Notes under the pieces: model-generated
The model's input: only the letters and a program-made list of their open reading frames with translations
The model's database searches: none
What the model was told of the DNA's origin: nothing
Source: Hordeum vulgare subsp. vulgare
Lineage: Eukaryota; Streptophyta; Magnoliopsida; Poales; Poaceae
Direction of reading: 5' to 3'
Assembly (NCBI RefSeq): GCF_904849725.1
Contig: NC_058523.1
Coordinates: 337,445,948 to 337,509,947 of the forward strand
DNA length: 64,000 nt
Made by a program: the position numbers and the translations under genes
Shown here: in pieces, positions 1 through 11,300 of the stretch
Layout of the letters: the number at the start of each line of letters is the position of its first letter
Numbering within the stretch: the first letter of the stretch is position 1

Positions 1-569
1 TCATCCGCTCGCTACTCCTATCCAATCCCTCCCATTCTAGATGAGGGAGTGTCGCACGCGTCGGTGTGGCCGAGCTGCACAAAGGAGAGAGCGCCGCATG
101 CGTCGGTGCGGTCGACCCGCACAACGACGGTTCTACGGGTGCGGCCGGTTCCATCCAGGGATCAGTCGACTCTACAGGTGGATCCCAGCGACCGGAGGAG
201 AGGGATCCGTCCACCTGAGCTGAGGGGTGGGATGGAATCCATCTGATCGATTTGAGCGACCGGAGGAGCGGATCAGGTCAAGCCGATCCAATCCAGTGCG
301 TGCCAGATTTTGCTACGAATCAGAAGAGGTGCACGTGAGGGCTAGGGAGGTAATGACAGACGCCTCCGCTACTGGGAAACTGCTTTGCCCTCTTTCAAGC
401 TTGCAATCATGGCCCTCTTCTATTGGAAATTGTTGTGCTCTCCTTAAATAACACCATGTTTCACTGGTGAGACGAGGATTGAACGACGACGCATCTCCGT
501 CGACCTCCACCTCCAGAAGTGCAGCCAAGCGTGACTTCCCAGCTCACCTTGCGGTCGCGCCTTGTAGTC
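1..569. other. Unassigned sequence left of element A
   Basis: I do not recognise this stretch. It has a local imperfect duplication: a CGCACGCGTCGGTGTGG-like stretch near 53-69 recurs as CGCATGCGTCGGTGCGG near 97-113. The phrase GACCGGAGGAG also occurs twice, near 190 and 260. Small ORFs exist on both strands but none has a recognisable domain or codon pattern. The last five bases before element A (565-569, TAGTC) would be A's target-site duplication, but its partner lies outside the window. It could be the edge of another transposon or degraded intergenic DNA. Confidence 0.3.
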
Positions 570-2149
570 TGATACATCTCCAACGTATCTATAATTTTTT
601 ATTGTTCCATGTTATTATATTATATGTTTTAATTGTTTTATATGCATTTATATGATGTTTATATTATTTCTGGGACTAACCTATTAATCTAGAGCCTAGT
701 GTCAGTTTCTGTTTTTTCCACGTTTTTGAATATTGTAGATAAGGAATATTAAATGGAGTCCAAACGGAATAAAATCTCCGGAAAGATTTTTCTTGGACCA
801 CAAGACATGCAATAGACTTGGAGTAGGGGGCAAGGCAGTTACCGGGAGGCCACAAGCATGCACGACGCGCCCTCGGGGGTGGTCGCGCCCCCTGGCTTGT
901 GGGGCCCCTACAGGTCTCCTAACCCTAATTCTTGGCCCATAAAATCCCAAATATTCCAGAAACGCAAAAAAAACGAAAATACTTTTACGCCGCTGGAAGC
1001 CTCTTCCCGAGAGATCCAATCTGGGAGCCTTTTCTGGTAATCTGTCGGAGAGGGAATTGATTGCGGAGGGCATCTACATCAACTCCATTGCCCCTCCGAT
1101 GATGTGTGAGTAGTTCGCCACAGACCTATGGGTCCATAGCTATTAGCTAGATGGCTTCTTCTTTCTCTTTGATCTTCAATACCATGTTCTTCATGATCTT
1201 CATGGAGATCTATCCGATGTAATACTCTTTTGCGGTGTGTTTGTCGAGATCCGATGAATTGTGAGTTCATGTTCAGATTATCCATGAATATTATTTGAGT
1301 CTCTTCTGGATTCTTATATGCATGATTTCATATATTTGCAAGTCTCTTCGAATTATTTGTTTGGTTTGGCCAACTAGATTGGTAATTCTTGCAATGGGAG
1401 AAGTGCTTAGTTTTGGGTTCAATCTTGAGGTGTTCTCACCCAGTGACAGTAGGGGTAGCGAGGCATGTATTGTGTTGTTGCCATCAAGGGTAAAAAGACG
1501 GGGTTTTCATCATATTGCTTGAGTTTATCCCTCTACATCATGTCATCTTACTTAATGCGTTACTCTGTTCTTCATGAACTTAATACTCTAGATGCATGCA
1601 GAAGTCGGTCGATGTGTGGAGTAATAGTAGTAGATGCGGAATCGTTTCGGTCTACTTGATACGGACGTGATGCCTATATGCATAATCATTGCCTTGGATT
1701 TCTTCACAATTATTTGATTTTCTATCAATTACTCGATAGTAATTTGTTCAACCACTGTATTATTTTCCTTTATGAGAGAAGCCTATAGTGAAACCTTTGG
1801 CCCATGGGGCTATTTTCCATATCATATTTTCAGATCTATAAACCAAAAATACCCAAAATACTTTGCTGCAATTTATTTACTTTAGTTTTACTTTCAGATC
1901 TATCAATATTTTATATCTATCTCTATCAGATCTCATCCTTGCAAATAACTCTGAAGGGATTGACAACACCTTTATAGCGTTGGGTGCAGGTATTTGATTA
2001 TTTGTGTAGGTACTACTATTGGAGTCTCACTTGTTCCTCCTACTGGATTGATACCTTGGTTCTCAACAAACCGAGGGAATTACTTATCTACTTTGTTGCA
2101 TCACCCTTTCCTCTTCAAGGGAAAACCAACGCAAACTCAAGAGGTAGAA
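570..2149 (+). repeat. 5' LTR of element A
   Basis: This LTR is about 1,580 bp. It starts TGATACATCTCCAACG and ends at GGTAGAA, where the two tandem relatives downstream read GGTAGCA (ending at 3586 and 5025), so the terminal CA is mutated here. A GC-rich inverted repeat lies in its upstream half: GGCCACAAGC at 848-857 and GCTTGTGGGGCC at 895-906. The several ~65-codon ORFs inside are chance reading frames that recur in every copy of the LTR. Confidence 0.85.
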
Positions 2150-5100
2150 AGAAGGATTTCTGGTGCTGTTGACGGGGAGGATACATAGCAAGATCACCAA
2201 GTACCCATCACAAACTCATCTCTTGCCTTTACTTTATTTGTCATTTTCCTCTCGTTTTCCTCTCCCCCACTTCTAAAAAGATTTTCATAAAATACCAAAA
2301 AGATATGCCTTTTTTTATTCGCCCTGACTTGTGGGGCCCCTACGGGTCCCCTAGCCCTAATTCTTGGCCCATAAAATCCCAAATATTCCAGAAACGCAAA
2401 AAAAGAGCAACGAAAATACTTTTACGTCGCTGGAAGCCTGTATTCCCGAGAGATCCAATGGGAGCCTTTTCCGGTAATCTGTCGGAGAGGGAATTGATTG
2501 CGGAGGGCATCTACATCAACTCCATTGCCCCTCCGATGATGTGTGAGTAGTTCATCACAGACCTACGGGTCCATAGCTATTAGCTAGATGGCTTCTTCTT
2601 TCTCTTTGATCTTCAATACCACGTTCTTCATGATCTTCACGGAGATCTATCCGATGTAATACTCCTTTGCGGTGTGTTTGTCGAGATCCGATGAATTGTG
2701 AGTTCATGTTCAGTTTATCCATGAATATTATTTGAGTCTCTTCTGAATTCTTATATGCATGATTTCATATATTTGCAAGTCTCTTCAAATTATTTGTTTG
2801 GTTTGGCCAACTAGATTGGTAATTCTTGCAATGGGAGAAGTGCTTAGTTTTGGGTTCAATCTTGCGATGTTCTCACCGAGTGACAGTAGGGGTAGCGAGG
2901 CATGTATTGTGTTGTTGCCATCAAGGGTAAAAAGACGGGGTTTTCATCATATTGTTTGAGTTTATCCCTCTACATCATGTCATCTTACTTAATGCGTTAG
3001 TCTGTTTTTCATGAACTTAATACTCTAGATGCAAGCAGGAGTCGGTCGATGTGTGGAGTAATAGTAGTAGATGCGGAATCGTTTCGGTCTACTTGATGAG
3101 GACGTGATGCCTATATGCATAATCGTTGCCTTGGATATCTTCATAATTATTTGATTTTCTATCAATTACTCGATAGTAATTTGTTCACCCATTGTATTAT
3201 TTTCCTTTATGAGAGAAGCCTCTAGTGAAACCTATGGCCCATGGGGCTAGTTTCCATATCATATTTTCAAATCTATAAACCAAAAATACCCAAAATACTT
3301 TGGTGCGATTTATTTACTTTAGTTTTACTTTGAGATCTATCAATATTTTATATCTATCTCTATCAGATCTCATCCTTGCAAATAACTCTGAAGGGATTGA
3401 CAACACCTTTATAGCGTTGGGTGCAAGTATTTGATTATTTGTGTAGGTACTACTATTGGAGTCTCACTTGTTCCTCCTACTGGATTGATACCTTGGTTCT
3501 CAACAAACCAAGGGAAATACTAATCTACTTTGCTGCATCACCCTTTCCTCTTTAAGGGAAAACCAACCCAAACTCAAGAGGTAGCAAGAAGGATTTCTAG
3601 CGCTGTTGACGGGGAGGATACATAGCAAGATCACCAAGTACCCATCACAAACTCATATCTTGCCTTTACTTTATTTGTCATTTTCCTCTCGTTTTCCTCT
3701 CCCCCACTTCTAAAAAGATTTTCATAAAATACCAAAAAGATTTGCCTTTTTTATTCGCCCTAGCTTGTGGGGCCCCTACGGGTCTCCTAGCCCTAATTCT
3801 TGGCCCATAAAATCCCAAATATTCCAGAAACACAAAAAAAAGAGCAACGAAAATACTTTTACGCCGCTGGAAGCCTCTATTCCCGAGAGATCCAATCTGG
3901 GAGCCTTTTCTGGTAATCTGTTGGAGAGGGAATTGATTGCTGAGGGCATCTACATCAACTCCATTGCCCCTCCGGTGATGTGTGAGTAGTTCACCACAGA
4001 CCTACGGGTCCATAGCTATTAGCTAGATGGCTTCTTCTTTCTCTTTAATCTTCAATACCATGTTCTTCATGATCTTCATGGAGATCTATCCGATGTAACA
4101 CTCTTTTGCTGTGTGTTTGTCGAGATCCCATGAATTGTGAGTTCATGTTCAGATTATCCATGAATATTATTTGAGTCTCTTCTGAATTCTTATATGCATG
4201 ATTTCATATATTTTCAAGTCTCTTCGAATTATTTGTTTGGTTTGGCCAACTAGATTGGTAATTCTTGCAATGGGAGAAGTGCTTAGTTTTGGGTTCAATC
4301 TTGCGATGTTCTCACCTAGTGACAGTAGGGGTAGCAAGGCATGTATTGTGTTGTTGCCATCAAAGGTAAATAGACGGGGTTTTCATCATATTGTTTGAGT
4401 TTATCCCTCTACATCATGTCATCTTACTTAATGTGTTACTATGTTCTTCATGAACTTAATACTCTAGATGCATGCAGGAGTCGGTCGATGTGTGGAGTAA
4501 TAGTAGTAGATGCGGAATCGTTTCGGTCTACTTGACACGTACGTGATGCCTATATGCATAATCATTGCCTTGGATATCTTCATAATTATTTGCTTTTCTA
4601 TCAATTACTCGATAGTAATTTGTTCACCCACTGTATTATTTTCCTTTATGAGATAAGCCTCTAGTGAAACCTATGGCCCATGGGGCTATTTTCCATATCA
4701 TATTTTCAGATCTATAAACCAAAAATACCCAAAATACTTTGCTACAATTTATTTACTTTAGTTTTACTTTGAGGTCTATCAATATTTTATATCTATCTCT
4801 ATCAGATCTCATCCTTGCAAATAACTCTGAAGGGATTGACAACACCTTTATTGCATTGGGTGCAGGTATTTGATTATTTGTGTAGGTACTACTATTGGAG
4901 TCTCGTTTGTTCCTACTACTGGATTGATACCTTGGTTCTCAACAAACCAAGGGAAATACTTATCTACTTTGCTGCATCACCCTTTCCTCTTCAAGGGAAA
5001 ACCAACGCTAACTCAAGAGGTAGCAAGAAGGATTTCTGGCGCTGTTGACGGGGAGGATACATAGCAAGATCACCAAGTACCCATCACAAACTCATCTCTT

Positions 5101-5190
5101 GCCTTTACTTTATTTGTCATTTTCCTCTCCCCCACTTCTAAAAAGATTTTCATAAAATACCAAAAAGATTTGCCTTTTTTTATTCGCCCT
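896..5190 (+). repeat. Three tandem ~1.43-kb LTR-plus-leader units in element A
   Basis: The block from CTTGTGG in the LTR through the LTR end, primer site and the start of the untranslated leader (ending TATTCGCCCT) is present three times. The CTTGTGG anchor is at 896, 2328 and 3764, giving periods of 1,432 and 1,436 bp. Units 2 and 3 lack the first ~325 bp of the LTR. Both junctions (near 2325 and 3761) join leader sequence CGCCCT directly to the right arm of the LTR hairpin, where the intact LTR reads CGCCCCCTGGCTTGTGG. The shared breakpoint implies one founding rearrangement followed by unequal exchange. The units look closely similar by eye. Confidence 0.9.
5037..5054 (+). other. Primer binding site of element A (tRNA-Asp type, degenerate)
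   Basis: Eighteen bases after the third LTR copy match the complement of the plant tRNA-Asp 3' end (TGGCGCCGTTGCCGGGGA) at 16 of 18 positions. More degenerate copies stand in the same place in units 1 (2161-2178) and 2 (about 3598-3615). tRNA-Asp priming is typical of Athila/Tat-lineage Gypsy elements. Confidence 0.75.
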
Positions 5191-5217
5191 TTTTCCGTTC
5201 GTCTTTTTGTTTGCTTG

Positions 5218-5530
5218 CACTATTGGAAAACAGTTATTTGCCATCTGCTGCTTCTTTGCCGTCTGCTCGCTGATGGCAAAGACCCTCTTTGCCATCAGCT
5301 AGTGGAAACCAAACGGCAAAGGGCAGGCTGATGCCAAAGGTACTATTTGCCATCAGCCAGCTCTTTGCCGTCTACCAGCTCACGGCAAAGAGCATGCAGG
5401 CACACGGCAAAGAGCATGGGCGGCCCACCCCGCAGCCCCTCTCTCCCCCCTAACAACCACTTTCTTTGCCGTCTGCCTGCCTGCTCTTTACCATCGGGAG
5501 GTGGACGGCAAAGACAGTGCCCCCCTAACG
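5218..5530. repeat. CACTA left terminal and subterminal repeats
   Basis: After the CACTA terminus, the motif TTTGCCGTCTGC or its variants (TTTGCCATCAGC, GACGGCAAAG) recurs many times in both orientations. In En/Spm elements, subterminal repeats are the binding sites for the TNPA protein, so this is the likely transpososome assembly region. That role is inferred from the family and from matching repeats at the other end. Confidence 0.85.
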
Positions 5531-5539
5531 GTCGTTAGC

Positions 5540-6115
5540 CCCACCCCCATGCGCTTCTCTCTCCCCCTAACGGCCACCCCGACTCCCCTCTCTCTCACCC
5601 CCGACACCACTACCGCCGCCGCGCCCTCCTCCAGCCTCCCTGCGCCACTCTGCGCCCTCCTTCCCCGGCCGCCCTACGCCCTCCTCCTTCCCGGGCCGCC
5701 CTATGCCCTCCTCCTCCCTGGCCGCCCTGCGCCCTCCTCCTCCCCGGCCTCCCTGGACCCTCTCTACCGCCTCCCTGCGCCCCCTCCTCCACCCCGGCCG
5801 CCCTACACCCTCCTCCACCGCCGCCCTACGCCCCCTCCTCCTCCCCGGCCGCCCTGCACCCTCCTCCACCCCGCCCTGCGCCCTCTCCTCCACCCCAACA
5901 CCGGCCTCCCTGCACCCTGCCCCACCGCCGCCGCCGCCGATGCCACCCCCACCCTAGCGCCCCACCCCACCGCCGCCGCCCTCCTCGCGCCCCTCACCGT
6001 CCCCTCCTCCCCCTGCTACCCTCCTCCCTCTGCGGCCTCTCCTCCTCCCCCTGCGGCCTCTCCTCCCCCTGCGGCCCTCCTCCCCCTGCGGCCCTCCTCC
6101 CCCCGGTTAGTTTTC
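5540..6115 (+). repeat. C-rich degenerate minisatellite in CACTA 5' region
   Basis: The stretch is built from variants of CCGCCCTRCGCCCTCCTCC and is strongly C-biased on the plus strand. It opens long proline/alanine/serine-rich frames (plus strand 5501-6145 and glycine/arginine-rich frames on the minus strand) that have no domain structure. By position, between the subterminal repeats and the first tandem array, it may be a transcribed GC-rich leader. It ends near CCCCGGTTAGTTTTC at about 6100, which would fit a splice donor, but I cannot establish that. Confidence 0.55.
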
Positions 6116-6239
6116 TTTCTTCTTTTTTTAATAGTTTTTGTTTAATTAGTCATATGTTTTACCGAGGTTTTGGCTTAGTTTTAGTTTAGTTTAGGTTCAG
6201 TTTTAGTTTAGGTTTAGTTAGGTTAGTTTCCTGTTTAAT

Positions 6240-7640
6240 AAAGGAGAAAAAGAGAAGAAGAAGAAGGAGAAAGGAGAAGAAGAAGAAGGAGAAAGGAGAA
6301 GAAGAAGAAGGAGAAAGGAGAAGAAGAAGGAGGAGAAAGGAGAAGAAAAAAATAAGAAGAAGAAGGAAAAGAAGAAGAAGGAAAAGGAAGGGAAGGAGAA
6401 GAAGAAGAAGAAAAATAGGAGAGGAAGAGAAGAATAAGAGGAAAAAAGAAAATAATAATAATAATAAGAAGAACCTTGGTTAGCTCATGAATATTATATA
6501 CTTAGCTTGTTTTCCTCTGAAATGGGATAATTAGCCCATTTAGCTCCAAAAAGACATAATTAGATAATTTAGCTCCAACAAGAGGAGAAGAAATAGGAAA
6601 AATGAAAAGAAAGAAGAAGAAGAAGAAGAAGAGAAGAAGGAGAAGGAGGAGGAGGAGGAGGAGGAGAAGGAGAAGGAGAAGGCCAAGGACCTTATAGTCC
6701 TTCTCCTCTTCCTCCTTCTCCTCCTTCTCCTCCTTCTTCTTGATTTCTTCTTATTCTCATCCTCCTCCTCTTCCTTCTCCTATTTCATATTATCCTTGCT
6801 TTAATTTCCCCAACATTGACATAATTAGCCCATTTAGCTCCAAAATACCATAATAAGCTCAAAATGGCATAAGAACCTTGGTTAGCTCATGAATATTATA
6901 TACTTAGCTTGTTTTCCTCTAAAATGGGATAATTAGCCCATTTAGCTCCAAAAAGACATAATTAGGTAATTTAGCTCCAACAAGAGGAGAAGAGGGGAAG
7001 AAATAGGAAAATGAAAAGAAAGAAGAAGAAGAAGAAGAAGAGAAGGAGAAGGAGGAGGAGGAGGAGGAGGAGAAGGCCAAGGACCTTCTAGTCCTTCTCC
7101 TCCTCGTCCTTCTCCTGCTTCTCCTCTTTCTTCTCCTCTTTCATATTATCCTTGCTTTAATTTCCCCAACAATGACATAATTAGCCCATTTAGCTCCAAA
7201 ATACCATAATAAGCTCAAAATGGCATAAGAACCTTGGTTAGCTCATGAATATTATATTCTTAGCTTGTTTTCCTCTAAAATGGGATAATTAGCCCATATA
7301 GCTCCAAAAAGACATAATTAGGTAATTTATCTCCAACAAGAGGAGAAGAGGAGAATAAATAGGAAAAATGAAAAGAAACAAAGAAGAAGAAGAAGAGAAG
7401 AAGAGAAGAAAAATACCTTCTCCTTCTTCTCCTCCTCCTCCTCCTTCTCCTCCTTCATTTTGATTTTTTCTTCTTCTCCTCCTCCTCCTCTTTCTTCTCC
7501 TCTTTCATATTATCCTTGCTTTAATTTCCCCAACAATGACATAATTGGCCCATTTAGCTCCAAAATGCCATAATAACCTCAAAATGGCATAAGAACCTTG
7601 GTTAGCTCATGAATATCATATACTTAGCTTGTTTTCCTCT
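6240..7640 (+). repeat. Upstream tandem array of the CACTA monomer (about 3-4 copies)
   Basis: This begins as a GAGAAAGGAGAAGAAGAA minisatellite (about 6241-6430) and continues as the ~360-400-bp monomer found again downstream of the genes. The anchor GAACCTTGGTTAGCTC is at 6471, 6873, 7229 and 7593. Each monomer has an AT-rich half (TAATTAGCCCATTTAGCTCC) and a purine tract followed by a pyrimidine tract joined through GGCCAAGGACCTT. It lies between the C-rich leader and the transposase gene, so it may be a 5'-UTR intron. A possible acceptor is TTGATAG near 7671. Confidence 0.85.
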
Positions 7641-7892
7641 AATATGACATAATTGGAATATTTGTGTTGATAGGGTGGATTTACATGTGATAGTTGTCTC
7701 GTCGCTGTGAGATCTGCTGTGCGAAGACCTGCCCGTGCGTTGTACGAGCTCGGCCCCTGCATTCGTGGGTCAGTACAAATTTCATCTCCTCCCCGCCCCT
7801 TCATTTACTGTGGCTCGGTTTCCGGATGAAACTTTCTAGATTTAGGTAATTCAATTAATTTATCAGTATGCGTGACCAGTATGCGTCTCCCG
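7641..7892 (+). other. CACTA pre-gene region
   Basis: This is single-copy-looking sequence between the array and the TATA hairpin. It contains a GC-rich portion (about 7690-7800) that reads like a transcribed leader, but no ORF with recognisable content. I see no definite promoter. Confidence 0.3.
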
Positions 7893-7956
7893 TTCGAAAG
7901 GGCGACATCTATAAATATGCAGGTCTTTGCATATTTATAACCGCCATCCTTTCGAA
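7893..7956. promoter_or_regulatory. Hairpin enclosing a TATAAATA box upstream of the transposase
   Basis: Outer arms TTCGAAAGG (7893-7901) and CCTTTCGAA (7948-7956) are perfect complements. Inner arms TATAAATATGCA (7910-7921) and TGCATATTTATA (7928-7939) are also perfect. Two 8-nt segments separate the arm pairs symmetrically, and the apical loop is six bases. TATAAATA is a good plant TATA box, so this may be the transposase core promoter. It could equally be the base of the larger foldback that follows. Confidence 0.5.
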
Positions 7957-7980
7957 TTGTCCAACATTATCCATGGACAG

Positions 7981-8196
7981 CCCGAGTATGTGTAGATTGG
8001 GTTCGTTTTCCCATATGCTGTGCTCTGGATCCGATGCGGAATTTCGTCAGTGCCTCCCTGTTGTTCTCCGGATGCACATCCTCTCTGTTTATTGCGGAGA
8101 CGTGTATCAGGAGAACAGCGGGGAGGTGCTGCCAAAATTTCGCGTTGGATCCGGAGCAGAGCATGGGAAAACGAACCCAATCTACACATACTTGGG
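7981..8196. repeat. Long foldback (arms ~95 bp) in the CACTA 5' leader
   Basis: The segment 7981-8077 is complementary to 8102-8196 with scattered mismatches and one 2-base gap, leaving a 24-base loop. Shared stretches include GTATGTGTAGATTGGG and GTTCGTTTTCCCAT in the left arm against their complements in the right arm. A transcript across it would form a near-continuous hairpin of ~95 bp, long enough for Dicer-like processing. The overlapping ORFs on both strands here mirror each other and are probably not coding. It ends about 140 bp before the transposase start codon. Confidence 0.8.
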
Positions 8197-8333
8197 TGGG
8201 ATTAGGACCTATCTTTACCTATTAGCGTGCAGGTTGCCTGGACCTAATAAAAATGGCGAACCTGATTAACCTATGAATATAAATGCTAAATTATATATAA
8301 ATATATTTCTTCTGTCTTTAGTAGCTACGCAAG

Positions 8334-11300
8334 ATGAGTGATCGTACGTGGATGTATACCGGTCACCCTAGTTAGAAAGAGATGACGAAAGAATGGTTTG
8401 TAAAAACAAAGGAATTTGTGAAAGCCGCATTCGCAAATGGCCAGGAAAGAAACTATTGCCCCTGTCCTGGATGTGACAACTATAAAAAGACGATAGAGGC
8501 TGTAATGATTAAGCACCTGCAGAGGAGGGGTTTTAAGCCTAATTATATGGTGTGGACATTTCATGGTGAGTCTATACAACGCACAAGACCTGAGGTGGTC
8601 CGTCGTCGCACGGACGAGCATGGTACCGGGATTGAAGACATGGTGCAAGACTTTGATGATGCTCGCGATTCGGAAGATGAGATGGAGGAATCTGCAAAGG
8701 CCTTTTATGAAATGTTGGAGTCTTCAAAACGTCCTCTCCATGAGCACACTGAGCTCTGTCAGCTGGATGCAATTGCACAAGTAATGGCTCTGAAGGCTCA
8801 GTTCAACTTGGGAAGAGAATGCTACGACGCGATAATGACACTATTTGGACGTTTCCTACCCAAAGGCCATGTCATGCCTGCAAACCTGTACCAGTCGGAC
8901 AAAATACTTCGTGTACTTAAGATGCCCTATGATAAGATAGATGCATGTGAGAAAGGATGTGTCTTATTTAGGAAGGAGTATGCACACTTGGACTATTGTC
9001 CCAATTGAGAGTCTTGCAGGTATCTTGTGGTAGACAACGGTATGGGTGAGAAGAGGCAGACCAAAATCGCAGTTAGTGTTCTTCGGTATATGCCAATCGT
9101 ACCAAGACTTCAACGTCTTTTCATGGTCGAAGAGACAGCCAGACAGATGACATGGCACAAATTGGGCAAAAGAACCGAACTAGATGCGGATGGGAATAAG
9201 ATGATGGTACACACATCGGATGGGGAAGCATGGAAACATTTCGATGGATTGCATCAGGATAAAGCGGCAGATCCAAGGAATCCTCGAGTCTGCGCCGCCA
9301 CGGATGGTTTTAGTCCCTTCGGCATGACGGCAACCCAATACAGTTGTTGGTCTGTATTTGTCATTCCACTCAATCTCCCTCCCGGGCAGATTATGCAAAG
9401 AAAGAACATATTTCTGACGTTGATAATTCCAGGGAAGAATATGAATGTGCACCTGCAACCGCTTAAGGATGAATTGGAAGAAGCTTGTGATAATGGGGTC
9501 AAGACATATGATGCCGCTAGAAAAGAAAACTTCAAAATGCATGTGTGGTACATGTACTCTATGCATGACTTGCCAGCGTATGCGCTATTCTCTGGATGGT
9601 GTGTGCATGGAAGGTTCTCGTGCCCCCAATGCAAGGCAGCTCTTCAGTTTCATTGGTTGCAGGAGGGTTGGAACTATTCTTGCTTTGACTTGCATAGACA
9701 GTTCCTGGATCCTGGCCATCGGTTCAGAAAAGGCAAGAAGAACTTTACGAAAGGTAAAGTTGTCAAAAAATTGGCACCACCTGCGTTCACAGGCCAACAG
9801 ATCCTGGATCAGTTAAACGCCCTCGAGCCTGATCCAGAGCGTCCAGGGTATTTCAAGGGGTATAATTCAAAACACGCCTGGACTCACAAGCCATGCTTCT
9901 GGGATCTGCCTTACTTCAAAGACCTCCTTCTTCCACACAATATCGACATGATGCACACTGAAAAGAATATCGGAGAGGCTATTTTTGGTACATTGTTTGA
10001 CATAGATGGGAAGACAAAGGATAATAATAAGGCTAGATTCGATCAAGAGACACTATGTCATAGACCATTACAAAACATGCGAGAAGGCAAAGGAAAGCAG
10101 AAGTGGTCGAAGCCAAAGGCCTGGTTCAATCTTGGAAGGCCAGCTATGAGGGAAATTATCTTGTGGGTCAAAATGCACTTGATGTTCCCCGATGGGTATG
10201 CAGCGAATCTAAAGAGGGGAGCGAGTCTTGAAAAATTAAAAATCTTTGGTCTCAAGAGTCATGATTGGCACATATGGCTAGAGCGGGTAATGCCGGTGAT
10301 GTTACGTGGCTTTATTCCTGAGGATGAATGGCTAGTACTGGCGGAGCTGAGCTATTTCTTCCGTGTTCTTTGTGCGAAAGAATTGTCGCCTGGCGTGGTA
10401 GACGACATGGAGGAGTTTGCACCGGAGTTGTTGTGCAAGTTAGAGAAGATCTTTCCACCGGGCTTCTTTAATCCAATGGAGCATTTGATTTTACATCTAC
10501 CTACCGAGGCAAGATTGGGTGGGACCGTGCAAGATCGTTGGTGCTATGCAACTGAGAGGATGCAGAAGACCCTTCGAGCTAAATGTAAAAATAAGCGTAG
10601 AATTGAAGCATCGATGGCTAAGGCATTCATTACTGAAGAGGTGGCAAACTTTGTGACAGCACACTACGAAGCCAAAAATCATCATTTGCATAATCCGAAG
10701 CCTCGGCACAATGATGCAGACCCTAAAAAAGGTGGGTCCAACCTCAGCCTATTCAAAGGGAAGCTCGCACCAGCCGGTGCTTCAAAACCAATAACGTTGG
10801 ATGTCGAAGAATGGCGGAACATTTCGTTGTATATCTTCAACAACCTAACAGAAGTGCGGCCGTACATCAAGTGAGTTCTCGACACATTTTCCCGTAACTT
10901 CTAATTCATTTGAACTGCTCTTATTCCCGGATATTTGAAACAGCCGTTACGTCGTCAAATTCTCGGATGGAGCGGTGATCGAAAATGATTCCGTCGAAGA
11001 GTATGAGCTTCTGTCAAAGACAGGAGGCGGCTATCCCGGTTTCATCTCTTGGTTCAAACAAATGGTAATTATCAATAATGGACCATTTCATTCTTGGTCT
11101 AAGTTGCGGCTAATGCAACACCTGTTTCGTATTAAACTTGTAGGCTAATTCAGAGTCTATGGACGCCGAATTAAGACAAGTCGCTAATGGTTTTGACTAT
11201 AAGGTCCGTTCATTTGAGAAATACAACATCAACGGGTATCTCTTTCGTACCTTTGGCAAAGAGCTATCTATGCCCGACCAGAAATCTACAAATTGTGGTG

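Noticed and set aside
1..569. Host gene exon at the left edge
   Set aside because: Open frames are short, on both strands, without splice signals that pair or any recognisable protein pattern.
1295..1522. Recurrent ~66-75-residue ORFs containing ICLVWPTRLVILAMGEV (also 2759, 4198, 28314)
   Set aside because: They recur at the same place in every A-type LTR copy, have no upstream context for translation and carry substitutions freely; chance frames in LTR sequence.
5501..6145. 214-codon proline-rich ORF near the CACTA left end
   Set aside because: It is a reading of a C-rich degenerate minisatellite; the opposite strand is equally open as Gly/Arg-rich frames, and no domain or splice context supports translation.
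7868..8269. 133-codon ORF upstream of the transposase, with overlapping ORFs on both strands
   Set aside because: It spans both hairpins, and the mirrored ORFs on the two strands are a consequence of the inverted repeat. More likely an untranslated leader.
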